Below are positions 63,319 to 64,000 of a stretch of DNA of 64,000 bases, piece after piece. Below the pieces are notes generated by a model. That model saw nothing but the letters and a program-made list of their open reading frames with translations. It did no database searches and was not told where the DNA came from. Position numbers and translations under genes: made by a program. Source of the DNA: Sphingomonas corticis (GTDB lineage: Bacteria > Pseudomonadota > Alphaproteobacteria > Sphingomonadales > Sphingomonadaceae); the NCBI RefSeq assembly GCF_012035195.1, contig NZ_JAAVJH010000009.1, positions 1 to 64,000 of the forward strand, written 5' to 3'. Numbering within the stretch: position 1 is the stretch's first letter; the number at the start of each line of letters is the position of its first letter.

Positions 63319-64000
63319 ATGATCCGCGCCATGCTCGCGCTCCTCCTCGCCGCCGCGCAGGCGGCCGCTTCCGCCCCCGCTCCAGCCCCGCCCCGCATCG
63401 AGCGGCTGCTGGAGCGCACGCCGATCATCGACGGTCACAACGATCTCGCGTGGGAATTGCGCGAGCGCTACGGCTCTCTCACCGATGCGGTCGCGGGCGA
63501 CACGTCGAAGGCGGCGTGGCCGCTGCAAACCGATCTCGCGCGGTTGAAGCGGGGGCATGTCGGCGGGCAGTTCTGGTCGGTGTGGATCCCCGCGACCGCG
63601 CAGGGGCCGCGCGCGGTGGAGATGACGGTCGAGCAGATCGACCTCGTTCGCCGCATGGCCGCGGCTCACCCCGCCGCGCTGCGCCTGGCGACGACGGCGG
63701 CGGAGGTGCGCGCGGCGATGAAGGCGGGCCGCGTCGCCTCGCTGATCGGCGTGGAGGGCGGTCACCAGATCGACGCGAACCTGGCCGTCCTGCGCCAGTT
63801 CAAGGCGCTGGGGGTCGCGTACATGACGCTCACCCACTCGCAGTCGCTGGAGTGGGCGGACAGTTCCACCGGCACCGTGCGCGCCGGCGGCCTGTCGCCG
63901 TTCGGCCGGCAGGTGGTGGCGGAGATGAACCGGCTGGGCATGATCGTCGACGTCAGCCACGTCGCCGACACGACGATGGCGCAGGCGCTGGACGTGTCGA
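63319..64000 (+). CDS. Membrane dipeptidase (peptidase M19), exported, C-terminus beyond the window
   Basis: 227 residues are visible. Signal peptide (MLALLLAAAQAAASAPA), then IDGHNDLAWELRERYGSL with the HxD zinc ligands, IGVEGGHQIDANLAVLRQF (bridging Glu) and YMTLTHSQSLEWADSS and LGMIVDVSHVADTTM with further ligands. This is the renal-dipeptidase-like family, hydrolysing dipeptides in the periplasm. ATG 63319 is chosen; ATG 63331 four codons later is also possible. The open frame continues past the window end. Confidence 0.9.
   Translation, partial: MIRAMLALLLAAAQAAASAPAPAPPRIERLLERTPIIDGHNDLAWELRERYGSLTDAVAGDTSKAAWPLQTDLARLKRGHVGGQFWSVWIPATAQGPRAVEMTVEQIDLVRRMAAAHPAALRLATTAAEVRAAMKAGRVASLIGVEGGHQIDANLAVLRQFKALGVAYMTLTHSQSLEWADSSTGTVRAGGLSPFGRQVVAEMNRLGMIVDVSHVADTTMAQALDVS

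Noticed and set aside
1-64000. tRNA or rRNA genes
   Set aside because: No T-loop GGTTCAAATCC-like or 16S/23S core sequences were seen in gene-free stretches on either strand.

Overview
The window looks like a chromosomal segment from a GC-rich alphaproteobacterium of the Sphingomonadaceae, most likely Sphingomonas or a close relative. The evidence is the very high GC coding bias, frequent GTG and TTG starts, four-base start/stop overlaps, and several gene groups typical of alphaproteobacteria: rpmF-plsX-fabH-ihfA-merR, DUF3572 next to a DivK-type receiver, a BamE-like lipoprotein divergent from a cytochrome bc1 chaperone gene and DUF177, fdxA near carD, and sucC near etfBA. It also carries dispersed palindromes of the kind scattered through sphingomonad genomes. 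I saw no rRNA, tRNA, CRISPR array or prophage.

Layout. 1-130 is the end of an IS5-like insertion sequence whose transposase runs off the left edge; it abuts a hybrid histidine kinase. 3.2-7.3 kb holds DUF2256, purH, a DUF2491-DUF350-DUF1190 envelope-stress-like operon and rpoZ. 7.3-15 kb holds a phospholipase D-like enzyme, a phospholipid methyltransferase-like gene, an MFS carrier, ubiG, lysC, YjbQ, a nitronate monooxygenase-like enzyme and a HAD hydrolase. 15-19.8 kb holds divK overlapping a membrane-anchored LuxR-HTH/Ig-like protein, rpmG, a GDT1-like transporter, dps and an acetyltransferase. 19.9-26.4 kb holds an M3 peptidase and a nutrient-uptake module (MFS carrier and TonB receptor, with a divergent TetR regulator whose likely operator sits inside the receptor promoter). 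26.5-29.5 kb is the fatty-acid/phospholipid initiation operon. 29.6-38.5 kb holds peptidase, folate (PabB-PabC fusion), aminotransferase, MsrA and BamE-type genes. 38.6-47.6 kb is envelope-oriented: an RcnB-like protein, an NfrB-like glycosyltransferase with an NfrA-C-like partner, a TSUP permease with its TIGR02186 partner, a HerA-like ATPase, LemA and an M23 peptidase. 48-55.4 kb holds a SUV3-like helicase with an S4 RNA-binding protein, fdxA, a prolyl-aminopeptidase-like hydrolase, carD and three tandem DUF2807 genes. 55.4-64 kb holds SixA, a DinG-like helicase, sucC, etfB, etfA, a secreted cyclophilin, a small hydrophilic protein and the start of an M19 dipeptidase.

Most of the content is ordinary housekeeping. 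The observations most worth a second look are two copies, about 39 kb apart, of a roughly 240-bp cruciform element with two conserved internal hairpins; a 14-bp perfect hairpin that looks like the carD terminator but contains the start codon of the next gene; the tandem DUF2807 trio with an AT-rich operator-like palindrome; a HTH-membrane-Ig protein with an internal translation start; and a hairpin-dense leader in front of the NfrB-like gene. Functional calls rest on my recognition of conserved motifs and families; no database search was run.
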